A DNA stretch of 64,000 nucleotides from Lacticaseibacillus absianus (GTDB taxonomy: Bacteria; Bacillota; Bacilli; Lactobacillales; Lactobacillaceae): NCBI RefSeq assembly GCF_013407595.1, contig NZ_JABEKX010000002.1, positions 558,001 through 622,000 of the forward strand, in the 5' to 3' direction. The position numbers were made by a program, and so were the translations under genes. This document shows positions 36,394 to 45,086 of the stretch, in pieces. Under the pieces are notes generated by a model. The model was given only the letters and a program-made list of their open reading frames with translations. It was not told the origin of the DNA and ran no database searches. The number at the start of each line of letters is the position of its first letter. Position 1 is the first letter of the stretch.

Positions 36394-38549
36394 GCCGGCA
36401 GGGCGTGTTCGGAATCGCGGCGCTGCTGGGTGGACTGCTCCTGATCCTGCAACCCTGGTGGCTGGGACTGCTCTTGATCGGTTGGGCGAGCTTCAAGAGC
36501 TGGCGCTTCGCCGGGCCGCTGATCGGGGTCGGGGTGCTCCTGGGCCTCGCGCGCGGGGCCGTGATGGCGCAGCAGACGGCTGCCCCGCCGCGCCCGGTGG
36601 GGGTGGTCCGCGTGATGCCAACGGCGTGGACCCTGCAGGCGGGCATGGCGCGCTACGTCGGCCAAGCGGCTAACGGCGTGAGGATCAGTGGCCAGGTGAC
36701 CCTGACCGACGCACAGGCCGCACAGCTTGCACGGGTGACGACACCGACGCTCGTGACCTGGCAGGGCCCGGCGACGCGCCTGAGCGGGGCGCGTAATCAA
36801 TACGAGTTCGATTATGCCGACTACGCCTGGCAACAACAACAGCTGGCCTACCAGAGCCCCAAGCAGGCGCTCAGCTTGACCGTCGTGACGCCGCGGGGGC
36901 TTGGCGAGTGGCTTCATGGGCTGCGGGCACGCCTGATGCTGCACCTGGCTCAGCTACCGGCCAAGGTCCAGACCTACGCCAAGGGCTTGTTGCTTGGCCA
37001 GCTCGACGCCGATTTTGACGCGCAGCGCCAGACGTTCATCGACCTAGGGCTCTTCCATCTGTTCTCGGTGTCAGGGCTGCATCTGTTTGCGTTGATCGGC
37101 GCCTTGTACGCCTTGACGGACCGGTTGCGGCTCCCGAAGGCGGCGATCGACTGGCTGTTGATCGCCACGCTACCGGCGCTATTGGTCCTGCTCCCAGCGG
37201 GCGCAGGGATCATGCGCGCCGTGTGGCTGCGCATCGCGCTGTTGGTCAACGACCGGCTGCAATTGATGCTGACGAAGCTCGACTGCTTCAGCCTCGTGCT
37301 TGCGTTGAACCTGTTGGTCCAGCCGTACGTGTTGCACACGTTGGGCGGGCAGCTGACCTATCTGCTGACCGGGGTGCTGATATTGGCGCCGGGGGCGACC
37401 CGCTGGGGCACGACTTGGCGACTGGCCGCAGTGTCTGCCCCGGTGATCCTCGCTCAGACGTACCGGTTGCATGTGTTGACCGTGGGCTTCAACTGGCTAT
37501 TGATGCCGGTATTCGAGCTCGGCTTGATGCCGGCCCTGGTGATCGTCTGCCTGTGGCCGAAGGGGCCGCTGACCGGCGTGTTGGGTGCTGTGTTGACGGT
37601 CGGCGAGCAGCAGCTCCAGCGTGCAGGGCAGCTGCCCGGTCAGGTGATCTTTGGCGCCTTGCCGGCGGGGCTTGCGCTGCTGGGCGTGGGGCTGATCCTG
37701 CGTGCGCTGGTCCGCAAGCGGTGGGGGCTCGTTGGCGGCTGGTTCGCGGTGAGCTGGCTGATCGTCAATGTTCACGCGCAGTGGCGGGTGACCATGTTTG
37801 ATGTCGGTCAAGGCGACGCCCTGTTGATCGAAGCGCCCTATAAGCAAGGGGTCGTGTTGATCGACACCGGCGGACTGGGATTCGGGACCCGGCGCAACCC
37901 ACCGGCCAAAGCGGCGATCGTCAATTACCTGCACGCGCGCGGCTTGGCGCACCTGGACGCGCTGGTGCTGACCCACGCCGATGCCGATCACGTCGGGGAT
38001 GCTGGCCTGCTGACGCAATTGATGCCGGTGACGACGCTGTACACCACGCCATTGGCAGCGGCGCACCCGTATGTCCAGGCCGCGTTGGCGGGTCAAGTCA
38101 CCCAACACCGCCAGGTCTTGGCCGGGGCAACGCTTCGGGCGGGTATGATCAGCTTGCGGGTGGTCGCACCGACCGCCGCGACCGCGACGGAGAAAAACGC
38201 GGATTCGCTGGTCCTCTATGGTAAAATAGGAGGCAGCGATTGGTTGATGACAGGGGATGCGGACCGTACCGTTGAACAGACGACGTTGATGCCCCAGCAA
38301 CTGACGGTGGACTTTTTGAAAGTTGGCCACCATGGGTCGCGGACCGCGACAGACCCGGCGTTCATCGCGCAGATCGCCCCACAGTGGGCGTGGATCTCGG
38401 CGGGGGTTGCGAACCGCTACGGTCACCCACACGCCGAGACGCTACAGACGCTGGCTGCCGCCAAGGTCCCAGTGCTCACGACGGCAACGGCGGGGATGAT
38501 CTGGCTGGAGGGGCGCACCCTGCACACGTTTTTGAAAGGGACTGAGTGA
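36390..38549 (+). CDS. comEC: DNA internalization protein ComEC/Rec2
   Basis: A 719-residue membrane channel protein for single-stranded DNA uptake. It has a short N-terminal membrane region, an OB-like extracellular part, the competence domain with many helices (about 185-470), and a C-terminal metallo-beta-lactamase-like domain starting F-D-V-G-Q-G-D-A-L. The latter has the intact metal motif T-H-A-D-A-D-H (near 530). No frameshift is visible, so the comE locus appears intact, although other competence genes lie outside the window. Confidence 0.94.
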   Translation: MSRQGVFGIAALLGGLLLILQPWWLGLLLIGWASFKSWRFAGPLIGVGVLLGLARGAVMAQQTAAPPRPVGVVRVMPTAWTLQAGMARYVGQAANGVRISGQVTLTDAQAAQLARVTTPTLVTWQGPATRLSGARNQYEFDYADYAWQQQQLAYQSPKQALSLTVVTPRGLGEWLHGLRARLMLHLAQLPAKVQTYAKGLLLGQLDADFDAQRQTFIDLGLFHLFSVSGLHLFALIGALYALTDRLRLPKAAIDWLLIATLPALLVLLPAGAGIMRAVWLRIALLVNDRLQLMLTKLDCFSLVLALNLLVQPYVLHTLGGQLTYLLTGVLILAPGATRWGTTWRLAAVSAPVILAQTYRLHVLTVGFNWLLMPVFELGLMPALVIVCLWPKGPLTGVLGAVLTVGEQQLQRAGQLPGQVIFGALPAGLALLGVGLILRALVRKRWGLVGGWFAVSWLIVNVHAQWRVTMFDVGQGDALLIEAPYKQGVVLIDTGGLGFGTRRNPPAKAAIVNYLHARGLAHLDALVLTHADADHVGDAGLLTQLMPVTTLYTTPLAAAHPYVQAALAGQVTQHRQVLAGATLRAGMISLRVVAPTAATATEKNADSLVLYGKIGGSDWLMTGDADRTVEQTTLMPQQLTVDFLKVGHHGSRTATDPAFIAQIAPQWAWISAGVANRYGHPHAETLQTLAAAKVPVLTTATAGMIWLEGRTLHTFLKGTE

Positions 38550-39583
38550 TGCAAGTTGATGAACTGATCCAACAGTTGAACCAGGGCCTGCGCCCACCGC
38601 TGGTCGTGTTACTGGGCACGGAGCGCGCCCTGCTGGACCGAGCGCTCGCGGCGCTGCGTGCGCTGGTGCCGCCTGATCAGGCGACGATGAACTACGCGAG
38701 CTACGACATGCGGCAGACGCCGGTGGCCGTCGCGCTGGATGATGCAACGTCGCCCCCGTTTTTTGGGGACTTCCGCGAAGTCGTGATCACAGACCCGTTT
38801 TTCTTGACCGGAGAAACGCCGAAGGTCCCAGTCACCCATGATTTGGAGGGGTTGACCGCGTACCTCACTCACCCGGTCGAGTCGACGGTGATGGTCGTGG
38901 TCGCCGCTTACCCGAAGCTGGATGAGCGCAAGCGCTTGACCAAGGCGCTGAAAAAGGCCGCGGTCGTCGTAGACGTTAAACCGTTGGACCAGCGCGCGGC
39001 CCAATCCGCGATCCGCCAAGCGCTGGCGCAGCAGCACACCGAGATCACGCCGGCCGCCTTGGCGGCCCTGGTCCAGCGGACGGCAGGTGATTACAGCGTG
39101 ATGATGGGGGAGCTCCCCAAGCTTGCGCTGTACGCGCAGGGGGGGCAGCCGCTTGATGAAGCGGCGATCGACGCCTTGGTGCCCAAACAGCTGACGGACC
39201 GGGTATTTGACCTCGTAGCCGCCGTCGTCGCCCGCAACGCGACGCAGGCGCTGAGCCTGTACCGCGACTTGCTGCTCCAAAAAGAGGAGCCGATCCGGCT
39301 CAACAGCCTGTTGATCAGCCAGTTTCGCCTGCTGCTTCAAACCCAGATCCTTGCGCAAAAAGGGTACAGCCAGGGGAGCCTGGCCAGCGCACTGAAGGTG
39401 CACCCGTACCGCGTCAAGCTCGCCTTGCAGCAGGTCAACCGGGTCAGTGCGCAGGCGCTTCGGCAGGCGTACATCGGCCTGGTCGACACCGAAACGGCGA
39501 TGAAGACCGGCCAGATCGATAAGTCGCTGGCGTTCGAGCTGTTCGTCCTGCGTTACTGCGGCGGGCAACCGCAACGCGCGTAG
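38549..39583 (+). CDS. holA: DNA polymerase III subunit delta
   Basis: A 344-residue clamp-loader subunit. The N-terminal AAA+-like domain lacks a functional Walker A, as expected. The C-terminal collar has the family's S-L-L-I-S-Q-F-R and K-T-G-Q-I-D-K-S-L-A-F-E-L-F-V-L blocks. ATG 38549 overlaps the comEC stop by one base, with GAAAGGG eight bases upstream; the GTG at 38546 is less likely. Confidence 0.93.
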   Translation: MQVDELIQQLNQGLRPPLVVLLGTERALLDRALAALRALVPPDQATMNYASYDMRQTPVAVALDDATSPPFFGDFREVVITDPFFLTGETPKVPVTHDLEGLTAYLTHPVESTVMVVVAAYPKLDERKRLTKALKKAAVVVDVKPLDQRAAQSAIRQALAQQHTEITPAALAALVQRTAGDYSVMMGELPKLALYAQGGQPLDEAAIDALVPKQLTDRVFDLVAAVVARNATQALSLYRDLLLQKEEPIRLNSLLISQFRLLLQTQILAQKGYSQGSLASALKVHPYRVKLALQQVNRVSAQALRQAYIGLVDTETAMKTGQIDKSLAFELFVLRYCGGQPQRA

Positions 39584-39601
39584 CCGGCGGCCAAGTTTTT
39601 A

Positions 39602-39630
39602 TTGCAAAGCCGAACGGGCTTCGCTATAAT
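39602..39630 (+). promoter_or_regulatory. rpsT promoter
   Basis: TTGCAA (39602-39607), 17 bases, TATAAT (39625-39630). Confidence 0.85.
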
Positions 39631-39682
39631 GTTTCCTGTGTTGTTTAACGACACCCAATCAATCCCCGGAGGTGAAACTCTT

Positions 39683-39937
39683 ATGCCACAAATCAAATCT
39701 GCGATCAAGCGGGTGAAGACCCAGGCTGCTAACCGCGAACGCAACGTTGCTCAGATGAGCGCACTGCGGACCAGCGTGAAGAAGTTCAAGGTCGCCGCCG
39801 CTTCTGACGCCGACAACAAGCAGGACCTGTACAAGGCTGCAACGCGTGCGATCGACATGGCGTCCAGCAAAGGCCTGATCCACAAGAACAAGGCCGGCCG
39901 CGACAAGAGCCGTCTGTCTGCGCTTTTGGCTAAGTAA
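39683..39937 (+). CDS. rpsT: 30S ribosomal protein S20
   Basis: An 84-residue basic helical protein of the small subunit. ATG 39683 follows GGAGGTGA. The N-terminal S-A-I-K-R-V-K-T and the C-terminal [13 protein letters not shown] are characteristic. Codon choice favours highly expressed codons (AAG, GCT, CGT) compared with neighbours. Confidence 0.97.
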   Translation: MPQIKSAIKRVKTQAANRERNVAQMSALRTSVKKFKVAAASDADNKQDLYKAATRAIDMASSKGLIHKNKAGRDKSRLSALLAK

Positions 39938-39945
39938 TCACCCGG

Positions 39946-39968
39946 GGTCGTGAACTATTGCGACCTCG
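39946..39968 (+). promoter_or_regulatory. Hairpin in the rpsT-rpsO gap
   Basis: GGTCG and CGACC pair across a ten-base loop, early in the 150-base gap before rpsO. S15 often autoregulates through its mRNA leader, but I cannot assign this to a known S15-binding motif. No T run follows, so it is not a terminator. Confidence 0.3.
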
Positions 39969-40087
39969 GATGACCAGGCATTCGTGCTTGGGACGTGGTC
40001 AAGTTTTGAACCCGTTTCTTCGCCTGACGGTTCACCGTCGTCTCCCGCAGTTTCGGGCAATTTCAATAGAAAGGTGGAAATAAGCTC

Positions 40088-40357
40088 ATGGCTGTTTCTC
40101 AAACTGAAAAGAACGAAATCATCGCAAAGTTTGCACGTCACGAAGGCGACACTGGCTCACCAGAAGTGCAGATCGCTGTGCTGACCGCTGACATCAAGAA
40201 CCTGAACGCTCACTTGGGCGTTCATAAGAAGGACCACCACTCTTATGTTGGTCTGATGAAGAAGATCGGTCAACGCCGTAACTTGCTTCGCTACCTGCGG
40301 AACAAAGACGTTCAGCGTTACCGCGACCTGATCAAGGCACTTGGTCTTCGTCGTTAA
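40088..40357 (+). CDS. rpsO: 30S ribosomal protein S15
   Basis: An 89-residue protein binding the central domain of 16S rRNA. The H[10 protein letters not shown] block and D-H-H-S-Y-V-G-L are conserved. AAAGGTGG precedes ATG 40088. Codon use is biased toward highly expressed codons. No separate promoter is clear, so it may be cotranscribed with rpsT. Confidence 0.97.
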   Translation: MAVSQTEKNEIIAKFARHEGDTGSPEVQIAVLTADIKNLNAHLGVHKKDHHSYVGLMKKIGQRRNLLRYLRNKDVQRYRDLIKALGLRR

Positions 40358-40370
40358 TCTTAACGGGGCT

Positions 40371-40480
40371 GTGCCATAACGTGGTTTTAGCCCAGAGTAT
40401 AAGAGAGACCCCCTGAAAAACCCGAACTTAGGTTTTGCAGGGGGTCTCTCTTATACGGCTAGGGCGTTGCGTTATGGCAC
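40371..40480 (+). repeat. 110-bp nested inverted repeat downstream of rpsO
   Basis: The outer arms GTGCCATAACG (40371-40381) and CGTTATGGCAC (40470-40480) enclose a perfect 19-bp pair (40397-40415 with 40438-40456; GTATAAGAGAGACCCCCTG and its complement). An inner AAAACC/GGTTTT pair and an eight-base loop CGAACTTA complete it. There is no T run on either side, so it is not a typical terminator. It resembles a miniature mobile element or a large RNA hairpin. Confidence 0.85.
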
Positions 40481-40551
40481 GTAACGTTCTGGAATAGTCG
40501 TGCCACCAGGGGTTATGTCACAACCCGATTTCCTACGATTAGTCAAGGGTT

Positions 40552-40608
40552 TTGAACTAGGTTTTAGGTCTTGAACTTAGGTATTGAACTTAGGTCTTGG
40601 ATTTAGGT
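40552..40608 (+). repeat. TTGAACTTAGGT tandem repeats
   Basis: Four copies of a 12-base word: TTGAACTAGGT (40552), TTGAACTTAGGT (40571), TTGAACTTAGGT (40584), TTGGATTTAGGT (40597). The last three are spaced 13 bases apart. The GAACTTAGGT core also occurs in the loop of the 110-bp inverted repeat (40424-40433). The rest of the non-coding stretch 40481-40738 shows nothing further I can name. Confidence 0.75.
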
Positions 40609-40738
40609 ATTTAGGCTGAGGGTTTGGTACTAGTGGGGTGGGCCGCAAACGGTCGTCACTTTTTGGGTAAGCTAAATAAACCTCCTCACTTCCCCTTTAA
40701 AAACGACCTGGATTGAACTACTATACAGGTGTAGGAGC

Positions 40739-41962
40739 TTATGACTCCGCGCTAATAGTGGACTTCGAGTCCGTGTATCGGTAACGATACTTAGTGCCTG
40801 CCATTACCATGGCATATAGGCATTTCAGTGTCTTGTTCATACAAGCCACGACGGCAACCTTATCCCGTTTCGGGATAGGGTTGTTTTTTAGTTCGTAGTA
40901 ATAATCGACAATATGATTGGGCGCGGCGGCCTTTTGCCGGATCATGTTTCTGACGATCAGATAAAGCAAGGCACGCGCGTGAGGATTACCCCGCTTATTG
41001 ATATGGTCTTGTCGTGTGTACTTGCCAGATTGATAACGATTCAGATCGATCCCAACGTATGCGTTGACTTGATTGGCATTATCAAAACGACATATATCTC
41101 CAAGCTCGCCGACCAGTTGTGCGGCTGATAATGCCCCAATGCCAGGCATCGATTGATAGATCTGAAATTGTGGTAGTCTCTCTGCGACACTCGTCATTTG
41201 TTTTCGTAAGCTGTCTTCTTGCTTGACCAACTCGATCAACTGCCGACAATAATACTGCACTTCTTGGACTTGGACACTGTCCGAATCGGCGGCGGGATAG
41301 CTATCCTTGGCCAAGGCGCTCAACTTCTCTGCGTACTTCAAGCCTTTGGCTTGAGACAGTTTCTTATCGGTCTCACTCATCAGCTTGTTCTTTAAGCAAG
41401 TACGTGAGATCCCCCGCACAAAGGCTGGGTGTGGAAATAAAAGGATCACGTTTAGTGCCAGCTTCGATACGCGAGAGCTAAACAGTTGCTCGACTTCGGG
41501 GAAAGTCTGTTGGAGGGCTGTATATAGCTTTAGCCGCGTTAGTTTGACCTCATCCATCACTTGTTGGTAGAAGCGGTTCAATTGGCGTAACTGCTCATAT
41601 TCAGGTGTCCACGGAGTGGTCAATCGATACTGGTGATGCGTCACAGATAGCGCGATCCTGTGGGCATCCTTTTGGTCGGTCTTCACGCGCCGTAAACTCT
41701 CTGAATGCAAGTGTAGCTCCAGCGGGTTCAAGCGGCCATACCGTAATTGATGGTCTTGGCAGAAGCGTACTAGTGGCTGTGAATAGATCCCTGTGGCTTC
41801 GAAGTACACGATCGGGTCATCCGCTTGCTTGAGCATTTGGTCAAGCTGAGTGAAGCCGAGCTTGTTGTGTACACACTCGAACTCCTTTAAACACTGGTCA
41901 CCGCGGTACCAAACACCGTAGCTGTGACCTTTAGAAACATCCAATGCGAATACATCGGACAA
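40739..41962 (-). CDS. IS110-family transposase
   Basis: A 407-residue DEDD recombinase with the IS110/IS1111 layout. The N-terminal RuvC-like domain starts F-A-L-D-V-S-K-G and has F-E-A-T-G-I-Y and T-D-Q-K-D-A. The C-terminal IS116/IS110/IS902 domain has P-G-I-G-A-L-S-A-A-Q-L and the catalytic-serine region Y-Q-S-G-K. The likely start is TTG 41962 after AAAGGGAG at eight bases. The frame is intact. Low GC compared with neighbouring genes indicates recent acquisition. Confidence 0.93.
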   Translation of the reverse strand: MSDVFALDVSKGHSYGVWYRGDQCLKEFECVHNKLGFTQLDQMLKQADDPIVYFEATGIYSQPLVRFCQDHQLRYGRLNPLELHLHSESLRRVKTDQKDAHRIALSVTHHQYRLTTPWTPEYEQLRQLNRFYQQVMDEVKLTRLKLYTALQQTFPEVEQLFSSRVSKLALNVILLFPHPAFVRGISRTCLKNKLMSETDKKLSQAKGLKYAEKLSALAKDSYPAADSDSVQVQEVQYYCRQLIELVKQEDSLRKQMTSVAERLPQFQIYQSMPGIGALSAAQLVGELGDICRFDNANQVNAYVGIDLNRYQSGKYTRQDHINKRGNPHARALLYLIVRNMIRQKAAAPNHIVDYYYELKNNPIPKRDKVAVVACMNKTLKCLYAMVMAGTKYRYRYTDSKSTISAES

Positions 41963-42115
41963 AATATTACTCCCTTTCTAAATTGGTGAAGCTAGCCCGC
42001 ATCTTCTTCTCGTAACTCATTTCCTAAACACGACCTCGAAGGCCCACGATCTTAAACCAGATTTGCGCGACGAAGATGACGGAGATCCTTTTGTGTTACG
42101 GACTCGAAGTCCCTT
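40739..42115 (-). mobile_element. IS110-family insertion sequence (approximate ends)
   Basis: The transposase gene is flanked by a perfect 15-bp inverted repeat: GGACTTCGAGTCCGT at 40760-40774 (inside the 3' end of the gene) and its complement at 42098-42112. The region is AT-richer than its surroundings. IS110 elements lack conventional terminal repeats and make no clear target duplication, so the ends are estimates. The non-coding stretch upstream of the transposase (41963-42097) is where an IS110-group guide RNA would be expected. Confidence 0.75.
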
Positions 42116-42154
42116 GGGTTATGTTCGATTTTAGCTTCATCTTCAGTGTAGCGA

Positions 42155-42207
42155 GCAAAAAGAAAATTCCGGTAAGAAACTGGAGAATTCACCAGTTCTT
42201 ACCGGAA
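42155..42207 (-). terminator. Minus-strand terminator-like hairpin upstream of the IS110 transposase
   Basis: TTCCGGTAAGAAACTGG (42167-42183) pairs with CCAGTTCTTACCGGAA (42192-42207) across one bulge. Read on the minus strand it is followed by TTTTCTTTTTG. It would stop transcription heading into the transposase; no minus-strand gene lies before it. The rest of the gap 41963-42368 holds the IS110 left end and the rnjB promoter. Confidence 0.5.
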
Positions 42208-42291
42208 CTAATCTTAGATTGTTTTTGATGCCTGCGCGGCGGCAATGCGGGGTGCGGTTTTGCCGGAACGGTCGCAAGTCCGCCAGTGGTG

Positions 42292-42300
42292 TGGTACACT
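42292..42300 (+). promoter_or_regulatory. rnjB promoter (extended -10)
   Basis: TGGTACACT with no good -35 box, 68 bases before the start. Confidence 0.5.
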
Positions 42301-42368
42301 GAAAACAGGATTTATTCGTTGCCGCGTACGCGTGGCGAAAAACGTAAATACTTTGCAGAGGTGAACCC

Positions 42369-44048
42369 ATGAGTAAGATCAAGGTGGTCGCCCTCGGTGG
42401 TGTACGAGAAAATGGTAAAAACATGTACGCCGTCGAAGTGGACGACCGAATTTTTGTATGTGATTTCGGGCTGAAATACCCGGACAATGAGTTATTGGGG
42501 ATCGACATCGTGATCCCGGATCTGACCTACCTGGAAGAGAATGCTGACCGGATCGAGGGGATCTTCTTGTCTCACGGCCACGCGGATGCCGTTGGCGCCC
42601 TGCCATACTTTCTGGCGGAGCACCCGGTCCCGGTCTTTGGCTCCGAGCTGACGGTCGCCCTGGCCAAGCTGAACATGACGACGCCTAAGGCCAAGAAGTT
42701 CAAAGATTTTCATGTGGTCACGGCCAAGTCAGTTGTCGAGTTTGGGAAGATCAAGGTCTCCTTCTTCCCGACGACCCACAGCATTCCAGGGGCGCTGGGC
42801 ATCGTGATCGAGACGCCCAACGGCGCGATCGTGTACACGGGTGACTTTAAGTTCGACCAGAGCGCCGCGCCGCAGTACCAATCCGACCTGTCGCGGCTGG
42901 CAAAGATCGGGGACCGCAAAGTCCTCGCGCTGCTGTCCGACTCCGCCAACGCGGAATCGCCGTACCAAAACGCGAGCGAGCGCGAGATCTACAAGTACAT
43001 CGAAGAGGCCTTCAAGTACCACACCGGGCGCATCATCGTTGCCAGCGTGGCGTCGAACATCGAACGTATCCAGCAGGTGCTCAACGCAGCCGCCGAGAAC
43101 GGCCGGCGCGTGGTGCTGACCGGGCGTGAAGTGGAGCGGGTCGTCAAGACCGCGATCCGGCTGAACGATCTGGTCTTGCCGAGTGACGACATCCTCGCCA
43201 CGACCAAGGAGCTGAAGGGCCTGGAAGACCACGAAGTCGTGATCCTCGAGACTGGGCGAATGGGCGAGCCGCTCAAGTCGCTGCAGCGCATGGCGACCAA
43301 TAAGCACCGCCTGGTCCACATTCACGAAGGCGACTTGGTCTTCATCACGACCTCGATCTCACACGCGATGGAGACCATGGCGGCTAAGACCCGCGATATG
43401 ATCTACCGGGCCGGTGGCGAAGTCAAGGCGGTCTCCGATGACCTCCACGCGTCGGGGCACGCGAACAAGGCAGACCTGCAGCTGATGGTCAACCTGCTGC
43501 GGCCGCGCTTCGTGATCCCGGTCCAAGGCGAGTACCGCCTGCTGGCTGCCCACGCAGAGATCGCCCACGAAACCGGGATCCCCGAGGACCACATCCTGAT
43601 CCCGAACATCGGGGACATTCTCAGCTACGAGAAAGGCAAGATGTATAACGCCGGCCATGTCGACGCCGGGAACACCATGATCGACGGGATCGGGGTCGGC
43701 GACATCGGCAATATCGTCCTGCGCGACCGCAAGATGCTGGCCGAAGACGGGATCTTCATCGCGGTGGTCACGATCGACCGCAAGAAGAAGCGGATCGTCT
43801 CCAAGCCAAAGATCCAAAGCCGCGGGTTCGTCTATGCCAAGACAGCCAAGGACCTGCTGACGGAGGCTGGCACCCTGGTCGCCGGGACGGTGCAGAAGAA
43901 CCTCGACAACAAGGAGTTCGACTGGAGCACGCTGAAGCAAAGTGTGCGTGATGACCTGAGCCGCTTCCTGTTCGATCAGACCAAGCGTCGTCCGGTGATC
44001 CTTCCGGTGATCATGGAAGTCAACCAGAACAGCGCCAAGCGCCAGTAA
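42369..44048 (+). CDS. rnjB: Ribonuclease J2-type protein
   Basis: A 559-residue paralogue of RNase J1 (11299-12981) with the same metallo-beta-lactamase, beta-CASP and C-terminal domains. The H-x-H-x-D-H metal motif is altered: S-H-G-H-A-D-A-V (near residue 73) lacks the last His. Other RNase J2 proteins also have weakened motifs and act with J1 in a complex. GCAGAGGTG precedes ATG 42369. It sits between rpsO and the TPR/tuf genes, the usual J2 locus in lactobacilli. Partnership with J1 is inferred from the family. Confidence 0.92.
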   Translation: MSKIKVVALGGVRENGKNMYAVEVDDRIFVCDFGLKYPDNELLGIDIVIPDLTYLEENADRIEGIFLSHGHADAVGALPYFLAEHPVPVFGSELTVALAKLNMTTPKAKKFKDFHVVTAKSVVEFGKIKVSFFPTTHSIPGALGIVIETPNGAIVYTGDFKFDQSAAPQYQSDLSRLAKIGDRKVLALLSDSANAESPYQNASEREIYKYIEEAFKYHTGRIIVASVASNIERIQQVLNAAAENGRRVVLTGREVERVVKTAIRLNDLVLPSDDILATTKELKGLEDHEVVILETGRMGEPLKSLQRMATNKHRLVHIHEGDLVFITTSISHAMETMAAKTRDMIYRAGGEVKAVSDDLHASGHANKADLQLMVNLLRPRFVIPVQGEYRLLAAHAEIAHETGIPEDHILIPNIGDILSYEKGKMYNAGHVDAGNTMIDGIGVGDIGNIVLRDRKMLAEDGIFIAVVTIDRKKKRIVSKPKIQSRGFVYAKTAKDLLTEAGTLVAGTVQKNLDNKEFDWSTLKQSVRDDLSRFLFDQTKRRPVILPVIMEVNQNSAKRQ

Positions 44049-44059
44049 GTGACGCGCGC

Positions 44060-44089
44060 AAAAACGACACCCTCAAGGTGCCGTTTTTT
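44060..44089 (+). terminator. Terminator after rnjB
   Basis: AAAAACG and CACC pair with GGTG and CGTTTTT around CTCAA, followed by six T. A TGGTATGAT extended -10 (44089-44097) for the next gene begins at its edge. Confidence 0.88.
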
Positions 44090-44128
44090 GGTATGATAAG
44101 AACGAGAAAACACGAATGAGGGACAGTC

Positions 44129-45046
44129 ATGGGAAAAATCGTTGCGATGCCGAATAACGGGAACCGGCACCTGACCATCGGGTTGCAGGCGCTCGAAGAC
44201 GCCAATTACGCGAGCGCCGCCGCGCACCTCGAAAAGGCGTTCAAGCTGACGCCGGTCTTTGAGGTCGCGCTGCCGCTGACGCAAGCGCTGAACGGGCTGC
44301 ACCAGCCACACGAAGCGGTCCCGTACATCAGCCAGTTCATGGAGGATTACCTGGCCGCACCAGAGGCCCGCACGCTGTTGTTCGAGACGCTGCTCGCCTT
44401 GCCGGACTACCGCTTCGCGTGGGCGGTGCTGCACCATGTCGAGCCGGCCGCGCAGCCGGCGCTTCAAGCGCAGATCGAGGCAGCAGAGGCGACCGACCTC
44501 GCGGCTAACGGTGAGGTGATCGCGTCGCTCAGCCGGGCGCTGCGCCACCTCGGTGGGTTTGACCCGCACCAGCAAGAGCAGATGATCAACGATATCGGCC
44601 GCCTGCCGCGCGCGCAGATGATCGAAGCGGCCCGGGCCAACCTGAATGATCCCGACGTGCACCCGGCGATCCGGATCAGCATCCTCGATGCGCTGACCGC
44701 AGTGGGGGACGACACACCGGTGGCCGTCACCGGCTATGCGCAGACCGGGACCGTGGTGCCGAGTGCACTGCCTGGCGTGCTGAATGATCCGACCCTGTTG
44801 CAGGTGCTGAATCAGGTCCAGTTGCAGGTCGGCCTCGATGATCCGGAGTTGATGCGGGCGACGGTCGAGGTGTTGCGCTTTGAGCTGGGCTACTTGTACC
44901 CATTCATCGCGCAGGTGATTCCGGACCCCGCACACTTTGCTGCTAGCTACCTGAACAAGGCGGGCGCCGGGGTGACGGCGGCGGAAAAAACATTGTTCAA
45001 CTGGTTGACCACTCAGACGGCGCAACTGATGAATATGGCGAAATAG
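44129..45046 (+). CDS. TPR-like repeat protein upstream of tuf
   Basis: A 305-residue soluble, largely helical protein. Residues about 15-125 look like TPR units (Y-A-S-A-A-A-H-L-E-K-A-F-K-L; H-E-A-V-P-Y-I-S-Q-F). The C-terminal half has longer helices without a recognised domain. GAGGGA precedes ATG 44129. Proteins of this kind occur between rnjB and tuf in lactobacilli; function is unknown. Confidence 0.8.
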   Translation: MGKIVAMPNNGNRHLTIGLQALEDANYASAAAHLEKAFKLTPVFEVALPLTQALNGLHQPHEAVPYISQFMEDYLAAPEARTLLFETLLALPDYRFAWAVLHHVEPAAQPALQAQIEAAEATDLAANGEVIASLSRALRHLGGFDPHQQEQMINDIGRLPRAQMIEAARANLNDPDVHPAIRISILDALTAVGDDTPVAVTGYAQTGTVVPSALPGVLNDPTLLQVLNQVQLQVGLDDPELMRATVEVLRFELGYLYPFIAQVIPDPAHFAASYLNKAGAGVTAAEKTLFNWLTTQTAQLMNMAK

Positions 45047-45086
45047 CGGCATTTTGCTGTAAAGGAAAGAAAGTTGACGTTGCCGG

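Noticed and set aside
40371-40480. Ordinary rpsO intrinsic terminator
   Set aside because: No T run follows either arm and the structure is far longer than other terminators in this window; kept as an inverted repeat.
42143-42508. Minus-strand frame overlapping the rnjB start
   Set aside because: It spans the rnjB promoter, start and the nearby hairpin, has no ribosome binding site and no recognisable product.
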